This document shows, in pieces, positions 8,586 through 17,541 of a stretch of 64,000 bases of DNA. Below the pieces are notes generated by a model, which ran no database searches, was not told the DNA's origin, and was given only the letters and a program-made list of their open reading frames with translations. Each line of letters opens with the position of its first letter. Positions within the stretch are counted from its first letter, which is position 1. The position numbers and the translations under genes were made by a program. The stretch is from Saccharopolyspora erythraea. GTDB taxonomy: Bacteria > Actinomycetota > Actinomycetes > Mycobacteriales > Pseudonocardiaceae. Location of the stretch: NCBI RefSeq assembly GCF_018141105.1, contig NZ_CP054839.1, forward strand, positions 2,418,001 to 2,482,000. Direction: 5' to 3'.

Positions 8586-11500
8586 TTGCCTCGGCGCAGG
8601 ACCACGATCGCGGTTGCCACCACCGTCGCGCTGGCGGTGGCCGCCCCACCGTCCGGAGCCCGTCCACCGAGCACCGCCACGCCGCTGGGGCCGCCACCGG
8701 TCGAGACCGTCCCCGGCTCGTCCTCGCCGTCCGACGCGGTCCTCAGCACGGGCAGTGCGGGCTCCGCGGACGACATCTCGACCGGTCGCGTCCGTTCGGG
8801 CGAGGACATCGCAACCGCTAGCGTCACCAAGCCCGTCGCGCCCGGACTCGAACTGACCGAGTTCGACCGCTTCGGCCCGGCGGGATGGATTCGAGGCGAC
8901 GTGCTCTCCGTCGACCTCGCCGAGTCCCGCCTCGAACCCGCTTACCTGCACCCGGGGGCCGCATCGGCGCGGTCGCCGCTGTCCGAGCAGGCGGTGCGCA
9001 ACGGTGCGGTCGCCGGGGTCAACGGCGACTTCTTCGACATCGACGCCACGGGCGCACCGCTCGGAGTCGGGCTGAGCGGCGGAGAACTGCTCAACGCACC
9101 CGGCGGCGGCCACAACCACGTCGCCGCGGTCGGCGACCGGCTCGGCGGCCTTGCGCAGGTTTTTCTCGAGGCTGGTTTCACCAGGGCCGACGGTGCGAAG
9201 CACCGGATCTCGGACCTCAACGCGCCCAAGGTGTCGCCGAACGGCATCGCCCTCTACACGTCGTTCTGGGGAGCAGCTTCGCGGGCAACAGCCGTCGCGG
9301 GCGCCGCGAGGGTCACCGAGGCCGAGGTGGCGAACGGTGTCGTCACCCGCATCAGCGACATGCCGGCGGAGGGCCCCGCACCTGGCGGGACGGTACGGCT
9401 CCTCGGCATCGACGCGGGAGCCGACGTGTTGCGCACCTTGCGCCAGGGAGAACGCGTCGAGGTGCACTACGCGCCGCGCAGCGACGGGGAACTGCCGAAG
9501 GCCGCGGTCGGAGGCAACAAGGTGCTGCTGCGCGACGGCGTCGTGCAGCAGGTGGACGACACCGCCCTGCACCCCCGCACGGCGGCGGGTTTCTCGGCCG
9601 ACGGCAAGCGGATGTGGCTGGTCACCATCGACGGACGGCAGGCCGACAGCCGGGGCATGACCGAGCGCGAGCTGGCCGAGCACCTGCGGTCCCTCGGTGC
9701 CGACGACGCGCTCAACCTCGACGGAGGTGGGTCGTCCACCCTGCTGGCGCGAGAAGAGGGCGGCCCCGCCGCGGTCGTGCACAACGCGCCGTCGGACGGG
9801 CACGAGCGCCCGGTCCCGAACGGCATCGGGTTCTCCGTCGCGCCGGGAAGCGGTTCGCTGACCGGATTCCGGGTCGAGCCCGCCGCCGACCGCGTCCTTT
9901 CCGGGCTGACCCGCCGCGTCGAGGCTTTCGGGCACGACGAGACCGGTGCTCCGGTGGCGGGTGAGCCGCACTGGAAGGTCTCCCCGCCTGGTCGCGGCTC
10001 GGTGCGCGACGGTGTTTTCCAGGCACGGCGACCGGGGAACAGCACGATCACCGCGAAGGCGGGCCGCGCCGGTGGTGAGGCCCCGCTGGCGGTTCTCGGC
10101 CCGCCGGTCCGGCTGGACACCGACACCGAACAGGTGCGGTTGCCCGGCGCCGGGGTGCAGGGGCGCTTCCAGGTCCGCGGCTACGACGCGGACGGCTTCG
10201 GCACCTGGGTCGAACCGGGCGATGTCGAGCTGGAGTACAACACCGACGAGTTCCGGATCGAACCCGCGCCGGACGGTTTCTCGGTGACCGCGCTGGTGCC
10301 GTTCGCCGCGTCCGTGGTGACGGCCAGGGTGGGCGCCCACGTCACGCACCTCGGCGTGTCGGCCGGGGCGCAGGCGCGGCCTCTCTCGCCGATGGACACC
10401 CTCGATGGCTGGAAGGCGAGCGTGTACCCGCAGCCCGTGCGAGCCTCGCTGGCGTCCGCGGCCGGGCACGACGGCACTCCCGGGATCGCGCTGGACTACT
10501 CGCTCACGGGCACCACCGCCACCAGGGCCGCATACGTGAACGCCGACCCGATGCCCGCGCTGCCCGCGGGAACCCAGAAGCTCGGGCTCTGGGTCAACGG
10601 CGACGCCAAGGGCGGCTGGCTGCGGTTCACCGTCGTCGACAGCGCGGGCGTGGCCACGACCGCGGACCTCGCGCGGAAGGTCGACTGGACCGGCTGGCGC
10701 TACGTCGAGGCCCCGATCCCCAGCGGGGTGTCCGCACCCGCCCGGCTCCAGCGGATCTACCTGGTGGAGCCCGACGGTGCCCGCCAGTACGAGGGCAGGC
10801 TCGTCTTCGACGACCTGACGGTTTCGGTCGCACCGGATGCCCCTGTCCCGCCGGACCCGCGTCACCAGGACGAGTCCGTGGTGCAGGACGGCACGCTCGA
10901 ACGGGGTGGCACCCGTGTCGCGGTGGTCAGCGACGCGCAGTTCACGGCTGACGACCCGGACGGACCGCTGGTCGTGCAGGCGCGCCGCAGCCTGCGCGAC
11001 GCCCTTGCCGCGGCACCCGACGTCGTGGTGATCAACGGCGACTTCGTCGACCGGGGGACCGCGGCGGATTTCGACCTCGCCCGCCGCGTCATCGACGAGG
11101 AGCTCGGCGACCGGGTCCGGTGGTTCTACGTGCCGGGCAACCACGAGACCTACGGCCCCGGTGATCTTCGCGAGTTCACCGCCGAGTTCGGTCCCACGCA
11201 CCGCGTCGCGGATCTCGGCGGCACCAGGTTCATCACCCTCGACTCGTCGCTGGGCACCCTCCGCCAGGGCGGTTTCGACCAGGTCAGGATGTTGCGCGCG
11301 GCATTGGACGGGGCGCGGCGCGATCCGCGCGTCGAGGCGGTCGCGGTGTTCATGCACCACCCGATCGAAGACCCCGCCCCGGCCGACGCCTCGGAGCTGT
11401 CGGATCAGAAGGAAGCGGACCTGCTGACCCGCTGGCTCACCGGCTTCGAGCGCGGCAGCGGCAAACCCGCGGTGGTGGTGACCGCGCACGCCGGCGCGTT

Positions 11501-11951
11501 CCATTCATCCACAGTGGATGGAGTTCAGTACCAGGTGAACGGCAACGCGGGGAAGGCGCCCGCACTTGCCCCGCAGGACGGCGGGTTCACCGGCACGAGC
11601 CTGCTGCGGATCGCCCCGGTCGACGCGCGGCCAGTCCGATGGGAGACGCGGCCGCACGTGGACGAGCTGCGGCTCACCGCACCGGCCGAGCTCGGGATCG
11701 GTGCGTCGGTGCCGGTCGTCGCCCAGGTGAGTCAGGGCGGACGGTCCGTGCCGGTCGCCTACCCCGTCAGCGCGGACTGGATCGGCTCGCCCAGCGTGCA
11801 CATTGGGCGTCCCGAAGAGGCCGGGCCGCAACACGTCGCGGCCTTCGATCCGACGCGGAGTCTGCTGATCGGATTGCGCCCCGGGGCGGGTGTGCTGACT
11901 GTCGTCGTCAATGGGGTGAACCGGACCACCCGGTTCATGGTCACTCCATAG
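8586..11951 (+). CDS. Secreted phosphodiester glycosidase (NAGPA) / metallophosphoesterase fusion
   Basis: A protein of about 1,121 residues with a signal peptide (TTIAVATTVALAVAAPPSGA). Residues about 90-420 form an NAGPA-type phosphodiester glycosidase domain (GVNGDFFDIDATGAPLG, LNLDGGGSSTLL). A beta-rich middle region follows (about 430-750). Residues about 770-1,010 are a calcineurin-like phosphatase with the metal motifs SDAQFT, INGDFVDRG, GNHETYG, FMHHPIE and VTAHAGAFH. A beta domain closes it. TTG 8586 is chosen because GGAGG lies 5 nt upstream; GTG 8580 would overlap that site. It probably acts outside the cell on phosphodiester-linked sugars such as wall or teichoic polymers, which is inference. 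Confidence 0.85.
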   Translation: MPRRRTTIAVATTVALAVAAPPSGARPPSTATPLGPPPVETVPGSSSPSDAVLSTGSAGSADDISTGRVRSGEDIATASVTKPVAPGLELTEFDRFGPAGWIRGDVLSVDLAESRLEPAYLHPGAASARSPLSEQAVRNGAVAGVNGDFFDIDATGAPLGVGLSGGELLNAPGGGHNHVAAVGDRLGGLAQVFLEAGFTRADGAKHRISDLNAPKVSPNGIALYTSFWGAASRATAVAGAARVTEAEVANGVVTRISDMPAEGPAPGGTVRLLGIDAGADVLRTLRQGERVEVHYAPRSDGELPKAAVGGNKVLLRDGVVQQVDDTALHPRTAAGFSADGKRMWLVTIDGRQADSRGMTERELAEHLRSLGADDALNLDGGGSSTLLAREEGGPAAVVHNAPSDGHERPVPNGIGFSVAPGSGSLTGFRVEPAADRVLSGLTRRVEAFGHDETGAPVAGEPHWKVSPPGRGSVRDGVFQARRPGNSTITAKAGRAGGEAPLAVLGPPVRLDTDTEQVRLPGAGVQGRFQVRGYDADGFGTWVEPGDVELEYNTDEFRIEPAPDGFSVTALVPFAASVVTARVGAHVTHLGVSAGAQARPLSPMDTLDGWKASVYPQPVRASLASAAGHDGTPGIALDYSLTGTTATRAAYVNADPMPALPAGTQKLGLWVNGDAKGGWLRFTVVDSAGVATTADLARKVDWTGWRYVEAPIPSGVSAPARLQRIYLVEPDGARQYEGRLVFDDLTVSVAPDAPVPPDPRHQDESVVQDGTLERGGTRVAVVSDAQFTADDPDGPLVVQARRSLRDALAAAPDVVVINGDFVDRGTAADFDLARRVIDEELGDRVRWFYVPGNHETYGPGDLREFTAEFGPTHRVADLGGTRFITLDSSLGTLRQGGFDQVRMLRAALDGARRDPRVEAVAVFMHHPIEDPAPADASELSDQKEADLLTRWLTGFERGSGKPAVVVTAHAGAFHSSTVDGVQYQVNGNAGKAPALAPQDGGFTGTSLLRIAPVDARPVRWETRPHVDELRLTAPAELGIGASVPVVAQVSQGGRSVPVAYPVSADWIGSPSVHIGRPEEAGPQHVAAFDPTRSLLIGLRPGAGVLTVVVNGVNRTTRFMVTP

Positions 11952-11978
11952 TGGATTTTCGGCGGTTTTCGAGCTGAG

Positions 11979-12006
11979 TTGTCCACAGGGGACTGGTTAG
12001 TCCACA
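11979..12006 (+). promoter_or_regulatory. Two DnaA-box-like 9-mers
   Basis: TTGTCCACA at 11979-11987 equals the actinobacterial DnaA-box consensus; TAGTCCACA at 11998-12006 differs by one base. They lie in the 100-nt gap before the DUF4192 gene, 19 nt apart and in the same orientation. Two boxes alone are too few for an origin; a regulatory role or chance is more likely. Confidence 0.35.
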
Positions 12007-12051
12007 GATTCGCGGATCGACCCTGGCAGGGCTTGGGATTCGCGGCCGATC

Positions 12052-13134
12052 GTGGATGCCATGACCGGATCGCTGCATTCGACGGTAAGTCTGGACCACC
12101 TCGGCGAGATCCTCGCCGCCGTACCGCACCTGCTCGGCTTCCAACCCGAGAAATCGCTGGTGCTGATGGCGGTGTCCGACCTGTCGGCCAAACCCGTCTT
12201 CGGATTCACGCTGCGCGTGGACCTCCCGCCCCCTGGCCACGAGTACGAGGTGGCCGAGCAACTGCTCAGCGGCGCGGTCCGGTCCCAGCGCGCCGACTCC
12301 GTCGTGGCGGTCGTCGTCGGTGAGCAACCCGGCGACCGGCCGCCGGACGAACCTGAGCCGCCGCCCTGGGATCCGCCGCACCGGCGACTGATCGAGGTGG
12401 TGCGGGAGATCCTCGGCTGCGCGGGCACGTCCGTGATGCACGCGATCTGGACGTCGGAGATCATCACCGGCAGGCCGTGGATCTGCTACGACGAGGACGA
12501 GTGCCGCGGTGCTATGCCGGACCCGCAGATCTCACCGGTGGGCACCGCGACCGCAGCCGCCGGAGCGGTCACCTTCGGCAGCAGGGCGGAGATCGAGGCC
12601 CTCGTCGCCTCCGAGCCCGCGGGGGAACTCGCCAGGCGCTCCGCCCGCCTGGACGCCCTCACCGAGGACCTGGAAGCCGAACGCGGACCTCACGAGGGTC
12701 TCCGGCAGAACCTCGAGCTCGTGACCGCGGCGATCAGGCGAACCGCGCGAGGCGCGGCGCTCACCGAGGACGACCACCTCCGCGTGATGCTCGCGGTCTC
12801 CGATCCGCGGGTCCGCGACATCGCCCTCGGCACGAGCATCGGACCGGCGGCCAGGGCGGCCGAACAGCTCTGGCTGACGCTCGTGCGCAAGGCCCCGGCG
12901 CCGGAGCTCGCCGACGTGGCGGCACTGCTCGCGTTCTCGGCGTACCTGCGCGGCGACCGCGTGCTCGCGGGCATCGTGCTGGAACGGGCCGAGGCGGTGC
13001 GCCCCGAGCACAGCCTCACCAGCCTGCTGCGGCGGTCCCTGGAAGTGGGGCTGCCGCCGTCGAAGCTGGTCGTGCTGGCCCGTGACGCGGCCGAGGACGC
13101 CAGGACCCTGCTGCAAGAGGATGGTGCGTGGTGA
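12052..13134 (+). CDS. DUF4192 domain-containing protein
   Basis: A 360-residue cytoplasmic protein of the actinobacterial DUF4192 family, function unknown. The family N-terminus is clear (ILAAVPHLLGFQPEKSLVLMAV), with later segments SVVAVVVGEQPG and the helical part TSLLRRSLEVGLPPSKL. The start is GTG 12052 or ATG 12061; neither has a strong ribosome binding site, and the family begins close to this point. It is convergent with galE and separated from it by a hairpin. Confidence 0.85.
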   Translation: MDAMTGSLHSTVSLDHLGEILAAVPHLLGFQPEKSLVLMAVSDLSAKPVFGFTLRVDLPPPGHEYEVAEQLLSGAVRSQRADSVVAVVVGEQPGDRPPDEPEPPPWDPPHRRLIEVVREILGCAGTSVMHAIWTSEIITGRPWICYDEDECRGAMPDPQISPVGTATAAAGAVTFGSRAEIEALVASEPAGELARRSARLDALTEDLEAERGPHEGLRQNLELVTAAIRRTARGAALTEDDHLRVMLAVSDPRVRDIALGTSIGPAARAAEQLWLTLVRKAPAPELADVAALLAFSAYLRGDRVLAGIVLERAEAVRPEHSLTSLLRRSLEVGLPPSKLVVLARDAAEDARTLLQEDGAW

Positions 13135-13185
13135 GGATCGGTGCGTGTTCCGAAAGCGGCCTGCGCCGTGGTGTGCTGGGCCGCA

Positions 13186-13227
13186 GCTCCGCTTCACGAG
13201 CAGCTGTCGCCGGTGGTGAAGCGGAGC
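13186..13227. terminator. Stem-loop between DUF4192 gene and galE
   Basis: Perfect 12-bp arms GCTCCGCTTCAC and GTGAAGCGGAGC around an 18-nt loop, between two convergent genes. It could stop transcription from both sides. Confidence 0.5.
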
Positions 13228-13241
13228 CCCGGCGGAACGAC

Positions 13242-14204
13242 TCAACCCTGGTGGCGGCTGCGGGTGAACTCCCACGCGTCGCGCACGATCCGCTCCAGAT
13301 CGGCGCGGGCTGGTTCCCACGACAGCTCCTCGCGAGCGCGCTGGCTCGACGCCACCAGCGTCGCCGGGTCACCCGAGCGGCGTGGTGCGACCAGTGCGGG
13401 AATCGGGTGACCGGTCACCTTCCGGCAGGTGTCGATGACCTGCTTGACCGAGAAACCGGTGCCGTTGCCGAGGTTGTAGACGCGGTGGGTGCCGGGCTGG
13501 GCGTGCTGGAGCGCCAGCAGGTGGGCGTCGGCCAGGTCGGTGACGTGGATGTAGTCCCGGACGCAGGTGCCGTCCTCGGTGGGCCAGTCGTCCCCGAACA
13601 TCTGGACCTGCTCCCGCTGGCCAAGCGCGACCTGGAGCACGATCGGGATCAGGTGGGTCTCGACGGCGTGCCGCTCGCCGAACGCCCCGTGGGCACCGGC
13701 GACGTTGAAGTAGCGCAGGCTCACCGCGGCCAGTCCGTGCGCGGCGGCGTAGGAGCTGATGGCGTGGTCGATGGCCAGCTTGGTCGCGCCGTAGGTGTTG
13801 GTCGGCCTGGTGGGCACGTCCTCGGTGATCGGCACGACCTCCGGCTCGCCGTAGGTCGCCGCGGTGGAGGAGAACACCAGCCGTGGCGTGCCATGTTCGC
13901 GCACTGCCTCCAGCAGGCGCAGCGACGTCACCACGTTGCCGTGCCAGTACTTGAAGGGCTCCTGCATGGATTCCCCGACCAGCGACTTGGCGGCGAAGTG
14001 CAGGACTCCGTCGAAGGAGTCGGCCAGCAGGTCGCCCGCGGCCTCGGCGATGTCGGCCTCGACGAACTTGCAACCGTCGGGAATCGCGTCGGCGTGCCCG
14101 GTGGACAGGTCGTCGACCACGACGACCTCGTGCCCGGCTTCGACCAGCCGTGCCGCGCACACGCTGCCGACGTACCCCGCCCCGCCAGTGACCAGGAGCT
14201 TCAA
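13242..14204 (-). CDS. galE: UDP-glucose 4-epimerase
   Basis: A 320-residue NAD-dependent extended SDR that interconverts UDP-glucose and UDP-galactose. It shows the GGAGYVGS nucleotide loop at the start, [16 protein letters not shown] and the catalytic YxxxK in NTYGATK, and [10 protein letters not shown]. The start is TTG 14204, with GAAGGAAGG about 11 nt upstream. It is the last gene of ideR-galK-galE, 69 nt after galK, so it should work with galactokinase in the Leloir pathway and in supplying UDP-galactose to the cell wall. Confidence 0.93.
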   Translation of the reverse strand: MKLLVTGGAGYVGSVCAARLVEAGHEVVVVDDLSTGHADAIPDGCKFVEADIAEAAGDLLADSFDGVLHFAAKSLVGESMQEPFKYWHGNVVTSLRLLEAVREHGTPRLVFSSTAATYGEPEVVPITEDVPTRPTNTYGATKLAIDHAISSYAAAHGLAAVSLRYFNVAGAHGAFGERHAVETHLIPIVLQVALGQREQVQMFGDDWPTEDGTCVRDYIHVTDLADAHLLALQHAQPGTHRVYNLGNGTGFSVKQVIDTCRKVTGHPIPALVAPRRSGDPATLVASSQRAREELSWEPARADLERIVRDAWEFTRSRHQG

Positions 14205-14273
14205 CTGCCTACTGCCTTCCTTCGGAAATCGTATTCAGCCGCCGGCGGGCGCCGGCTCACCGCCTTGCCGTGC

Positions 14274-15452
14274 TCACAGGTCCCGTCCCGCTCCCGCGGC
14301 CGGGACCGCCGTGAACGACCGGGGAGTGGTCAGCTCGCGCTCGGCGAATGCGTCGAGGACGCGCTTCTCGACGAGCTCGCGGTCGGCCGAGCGCACCAGC
14401 GCAATGGCCGAACCGCCGAAACCGCCACCGGTCATGCGCGCGCCGACCGCGCCGGAGGCCAGCGCGGTGTCGACCACCAGGTCCAGCTCTGGGCAAGAGA
14501 TCTCGTAGTCGTCGCGCATGCTGGCGTGCGAGGCGGTCAGCAGGGCACCGATACCCGCGATCTCGCCCGCGCGGAGCTTGCCGACGGTTGCCAGCACGCG
14601 CTCGTTCTCGGTGACGACGTGCCGCACCAGCGGCCGGAGTTCCTCCGGAAGCCCGGCCAGCGCGCCGTCCAGGTCTTCGGCCGCCACGTCGCGAAGCGCT
14701 TTGACCTCCAGCAGTTCCGCCGCGCGCTCGCAGCCCCGCCTGCGCTCCCCGTAGCCGGATTCGCCGTGCGAGTGCTTGACGCGGGTGTCGACCACGAGAA
14801 GTTCCAGCCCGGCATCGAGGGTGGCGAACGGGATCTGCTCGGTCTCACCGGAGCGCACGTCGAAGAACAGCGCGTGCGCCTCGGTGCAGCACAGCGACGC
14901 GGTCTGGTCGAGCAGCCCGGTCGGAGCACCCGCGAAGTCGTTCTCCGCGCGCTGCACCAGAAGCGCGATCTCGGCCAGGCTCGGCGCCTCGGGCGAGCCT
15001 GGCGCGCGGCCCGCGGTGTCCAGCAGGGCCAGCGCCACGGCGCATTCCAGCGCGTGCGAGGACGACAGCCCGGCCCCTGTCGGAACCTCGCCGACGATCA
15101 CCACGTCTGCGCCGGGAAGCTCGACACCGGCCCCGCGAAGCGCCCACGCGACACCCGCCGGGTAGGTGGCCCAACCGGTCGAGGTCCCGGGAGCGAGTCC
15201 GGCGATGCTCAGCTGCGGGCTGCGGTGCAGCTCCCCGTCGCTGCCGAGGGTCGCGATCGAAAGCATCCCGTCCGCGCGCGGCGCCACCGCCACCGCCGTG
15301 CGGTGCGGCAATGCGAAGGGGAGCACGAACCCGTCGTTGTAGTCGGTGTGCTCCCCGATGAGGTTCACCCTGCCCGGCGCGGACCAGACCGCGCTCGGAG
15401 CACGGCCGTGCTCCGCGGTGAAGGTCTCGGTCGCCCGGCCCGCCGGGCTCAC
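14274..15452 (-). CDS. galK: Galactokinase
   Basis: A 392-residue GHMP kinase that phosphorylates galactose at C1. The galactokinase signature [13 protein letters not shown] lies near residue 34, the GHMP phosphate loop [11 protein letters not shown] near 125, and the third motif [14 protein letters not shown] near 345. The GTG start overlaps the stop of the IdeR-type gene (GTGA), so its translation is coupled to the repressor gene. There is no galT between galK and galE; the uridylyltransferase must lie elsewhere or be replaced. Confidence 0.93.
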   Translation of the reverse strand: MSPAGRATETFTAEHGRAPSAVWSAPGRVNLIGEHTDYNDGFVLPFALPHRTAVAVAPRADGMLSIATLGSDGELHRSPQLSIAGLAPGTSTGWATYPAGVAWALRGAGVELPGADVVIVGEVPTGAGLSSSHALECAVALALLDTAGRAPGSPEAPSLAEIALLVQRAENDFAGAPTGLLDQTASLCCTEAHALFFDVRSGETEQIPFATLDAGLELLVVDTRVKHSHGESGYGERRRGCERAAELLEVKALRDVAAEDLDGALAGLPEELRPLVRHVVTENERVLATVGKLRAGEIAGIGALLTASHASMRDDYEISCPELDLVVDTALASGAVGARMTGGGFGGSAIALVRSADRELVEKRVLDAFAERELTTPRSFTAVPAAGAGRDL

Positions 15453-16144
15453 TTGACGCGCACCATGACCGCGTGCGCGATGCCCGGCTGCAGCCGCGTG
15501 CCGCCTTCGGAGCCCTGCACCTCGATCGGCTTGTTCACGCCCGCGACCGCGACGATGTCGATGTCGTTTCCGGGAACCAGGCCGACCTTCTTGAGCTCGC
15601 TCATCAGGTCCGGGTCCAGCTGCACGTGCTCGGCGATGCGGCAGACCAGAGCGCGCCCGCCGCCGGACCGGGCCACCTCGTCGACGCGCCGCAGGTCGGT
15701 GTCGACGGGCTCGACCGGGTCACCCACACCGAGTTCGTCGAGACCGGGGATCGGGTTGCCGTAGGGGGACGTGGTGGGGTTGCCGAGCAGTTTGACGAGC
15801 TTGCGCTCGACGGCTTCGCTCATGACGTGCTCCCAGCGGCACGCCTCCAGGTGGACCTGCTCCCATTCGAGCCCGATGACGTCGACCAGGAGCCGTTCTG
15901 CGAGTCGGTGTTTGCGCATCACGCTGATCGCGCGGGCGCGCCCGGCTTTGGTGAGTTCGAGGTGCCGGTCCTCGGCGACGGTCAGCAGCCCGTCCCGCTC
16001 CATCCGCGCGACCGTCTGGCTCACCGTCGGGCCGCTCTGCTCCAGGCGTTCGGCGATGCGTGCGCGGAGCGGAACCACACCTTCCTCTTCCAGGTCGTAA
16101 ATGGTGCGGAGGTACATCTCGGTGGTATCGATGAGATCGTTCAC
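15449..16144 (-). CDS. ideR: Iron-dependent transcriptional repressor (DtxR/IdeR family)
   Basis: A 231-residue metal-activated repressor, the usual IdeR length. The N-terminal winged helix includes [14 protein letters not shown] and [21 protein letters not shown]. The metal and dimer domain has [16 protein letters not shown] and [12 protein letters not shown], with the Cys-x2-Glu-His ligands of IdeR. A C-terminal SH3-like domain ends at about residue 231. GTG 16144 is chosen because GGGGAG lies 6 nt upstream; a longer frame from 16171 has no site. It leads a transcription unit with galK and galE. DtxR-galE linkage is known in corynebacteria. Confidence 0.93.
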   Translation of the reverse strand: MNDLIDTTEMYLRTIYDLEEEGVVPLRARIAERLEQSGPTVSQTVARMERDGLLTVAEDRHLELTKAGRARAISVMRKHRLAERLLVDVIGLEWEQVHLEACRWEHVMSEAVERKLVKLLGNPTTSPYGNPIPGLDELGVGDPVEPVDTDLRRVDEVARSGGGRALVCRIAEHVQLDPDLMSELKKVGLVPGNDIDIVAVAGVNKPIEVQGSEGGTRLQPGIAHAVMVRVK

Positions 16145-16159
16145 GTCGGCTCCCCATTC

Positions 16160-16186
16160 AGTCCCAACCACGATGCTAGTCCCAAC
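16160..16186 (-). promoter_or_regulatory. Direct repeat in the ideR leader
   Basis: The 9-mer GTTGGGACT (minus strand) occurs twice, 18 nt apart, just upstream of the ideR ribosome binding site; a TAGCAT -10-like hexamer lies between the copies. The spacing, close to two helical turns, suits a regulator binding one face. It does not match the IdeR box. Confidence 0.35.
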
Positions 16187-16269
16187 GGGCGACAGTCAGT
16201 CAGTGGCTCAGGAGTTGACTTGCAGGTTGGTTTCCGACAGACCTCGTCGCCGGGGTACGAAAGGCTGTC

Positions 16270-17121
16270 ATGCATCCTTTGATCAGTACTGATGATCTCA
16301 TGAAGCGTCTCCGGGAGGAGCGGCCCCCGGTCGTGCTCGACGTCCGTTGGTTCCTGATTGGACCGCCGGGTAGGCAGGAGTACGACCAGGGGCATGTTCC
16401 GGGTGCGGTGTTCGTCGATCTGCCCACCGAACTGGCGTCCGAGGCGGGTGCAGGAGGGCGGCATCCGCTGCCCGAACCCGCCCGTCTGGAGCAGGCGTTG
16501 CGCAGGGCCGGGGTGACCGACGGGCGCGCCGTCGTCGTCTACGACGCCGACAACGCGTCGGCCGCGGCCCGGGCGTGGTGGCTCCTGCGCTGGGCGGGGC
16601 ACACCGACGTCCGCGTCCTGGACGGCGGCTACACGGCGTGGGTGGCCGACGGTGGTCCGGTGACGACCGAGGAACCGGAGCCGGAGCCGGGCGACTTCGA
16701 GGTGCGTCCGGGTGCGATGCCGGTGCTCGACGCCGACGACGCGGCCCGGGTCGCCCGTGCCGGGCGCCTGCTCGACGCCCGGGCGCCCGAGCGCTACCGC
16801 GGGGAGACCGAGCCGATCGATCCGCGGGCCGGTCACATCCCGGGTGCGGTCAACGCGCCGTTCTCGGAGAACGTCGACGAGAGCGGCCGGTGGCGCAGCG
16901 CCTCCGACCTCGCCGACCGGTTCGCCCGGCTGGGCGTCGGCCCGGCCGAGCAGGTCGGGGTGTACTGCGGGTCCGGTGTCACCGCCTGCTCCGTCCTGCT
17001 CGCGCTGGAACACGCCGGCCTCAGCCACCCCCAGCGCCCGGCCGCGCTCTACACCGGGTCGTGGTCGCAGTGGTCATCCGACCCGCAGCGTCCGGCGGCG
17101 ACCGGAGAGGAGCCCGGCTGA
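16270..17121 (+). CDS. sseA: Thiosulfate/3-mercaptopyruvate sulfurtransferase
   Basis: A 283-residue tandem-rhodanese enzyme that transfers sulfur to cyanide or thiols. The first, non-catalytic domain has LDVRWFLIGP and GHVPGAVFVDLP. The second has LDARAPERYRGETEPIDPR and the active loop CGSGVTA, with Cys at about residue 233. CGSGVTA favours 3-mercaptopyruvate as donor. It is transcribed divergently from ideR across a 125-nt gap that contains TTGACT near 16216. It is followed by a weak 6-bp hairpin at 17141-17156 and then a gene-free stretch. Confidence 0.9.
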   Translation: MHPLISTDDLMKRLREERPPVVLDVRWFLIGPPGRQEYDQGHVPGAVFVDLPTELASEAGAGGRHPLPEPARLEQALRRAGVTDGRAVVVYDADNASAAARAWWLLRWAGHTDVRVLDGGYTAWVADGGPVTTEEPEPEPGDFEVRPGAMPVLDADDAARVARAGRLLDARAPERYRGETEPIDPRAGHIPGAVNAPFSENVDESGRWRSASDLADRFARLGVGPAEQVGVYCGSGVTACSVLLALEHAGLSHPQRPAALYTGSWSQWSSDPQRPAATGEEPG

Positions 17122-17465
17122 CCTGTCCTGAAAACCATCCGGCCAGCTCACTGGCCACCTGTTGCTGACGTTCGAACACGGGGTCGACTCGGCGGGTCCG
17201 TACCCAGCCAGTCACTGAGCCTTCGGCGAGGGGCTACCGAGGACCTTCCCGCTGGGCCACCTCAGCCCGCTGGCCGGGGCACCGACACGGCACGCACGGT
17301 GCGGCTGCCCCGCACGTGGGGCTGGCCGGAGCCGTATCCGGCGCGGGGCGGGATCGCGCGGGGCGAGGTGGGGGAGTGTCCCGTTCGGCCCTGGGCCGGA
17401 GCGGGTATCTGCGGCCTTCGCTCCGCCTGCGGCATGCGGTCGGCGCGCCGCCCGCCCTGCGGGGG

Positions 17466-17494
17466 AGATCACCTTCACGGTGCGGAGGTGATCT
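17466..17494 (+). promoter_or_regulatory. Inverted repeat upstream of acuC
   Basis: Perfect 9-bp arms AGATCACCT and AGGTGATCT separated by 11 nt (centre to centre 20 nt), about 50 nt upstream of the acuC start. The geometry, two half-sites on the same helix face, fits an operator for a dimeric regulator. Confidence 0.45.
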
Positions 17495-17506
17495 TCGCGC
17501 GGGCGC

Positions 17507-17535
17507 TGTGTCGGTCGACACAGGGGAGGTAGCTT
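17507..17535 (+). promoter_or_regulatory. Palindrome and -10-like element at acuC
   Basis: TGTGTCGGTCGACACA (17507-17522) has 7-bp arms and a 2-nt centre. TAGCTT at 17530-17535 stands 6 nt before the acuC ATG, where a leaderless -10 would be. The palindrome would then cover the -35 region, a typical repressor site. Alternatively GGGGAGG (17523-17529) is a ribosome binding site at a long 12-nt spacing. Confidence 0.4.
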
Positions 17536-17541
17536 CCAGGT

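Larger units (their letters stand above)
17122..17541. other. Gene-free spacer with two inverted repeats near its end
   Basis: 420 nt without a convincing coding frame on either strand. It holds a weak hairpin (GGCCAG/CTGGCC, 17141-17156) after the sulfurtransferase gene, a GC-rich middle without clear signals, and the two acuC-proximal inverted repeats listed separately. Confidence 0.5.

Noticed and set aside
11979-12006. A chromosomal replication origin
   Set aside because: Only two DnaA-box-like sites, no AT-rich unwinding region and no dnaA or dnaN gene nearby.
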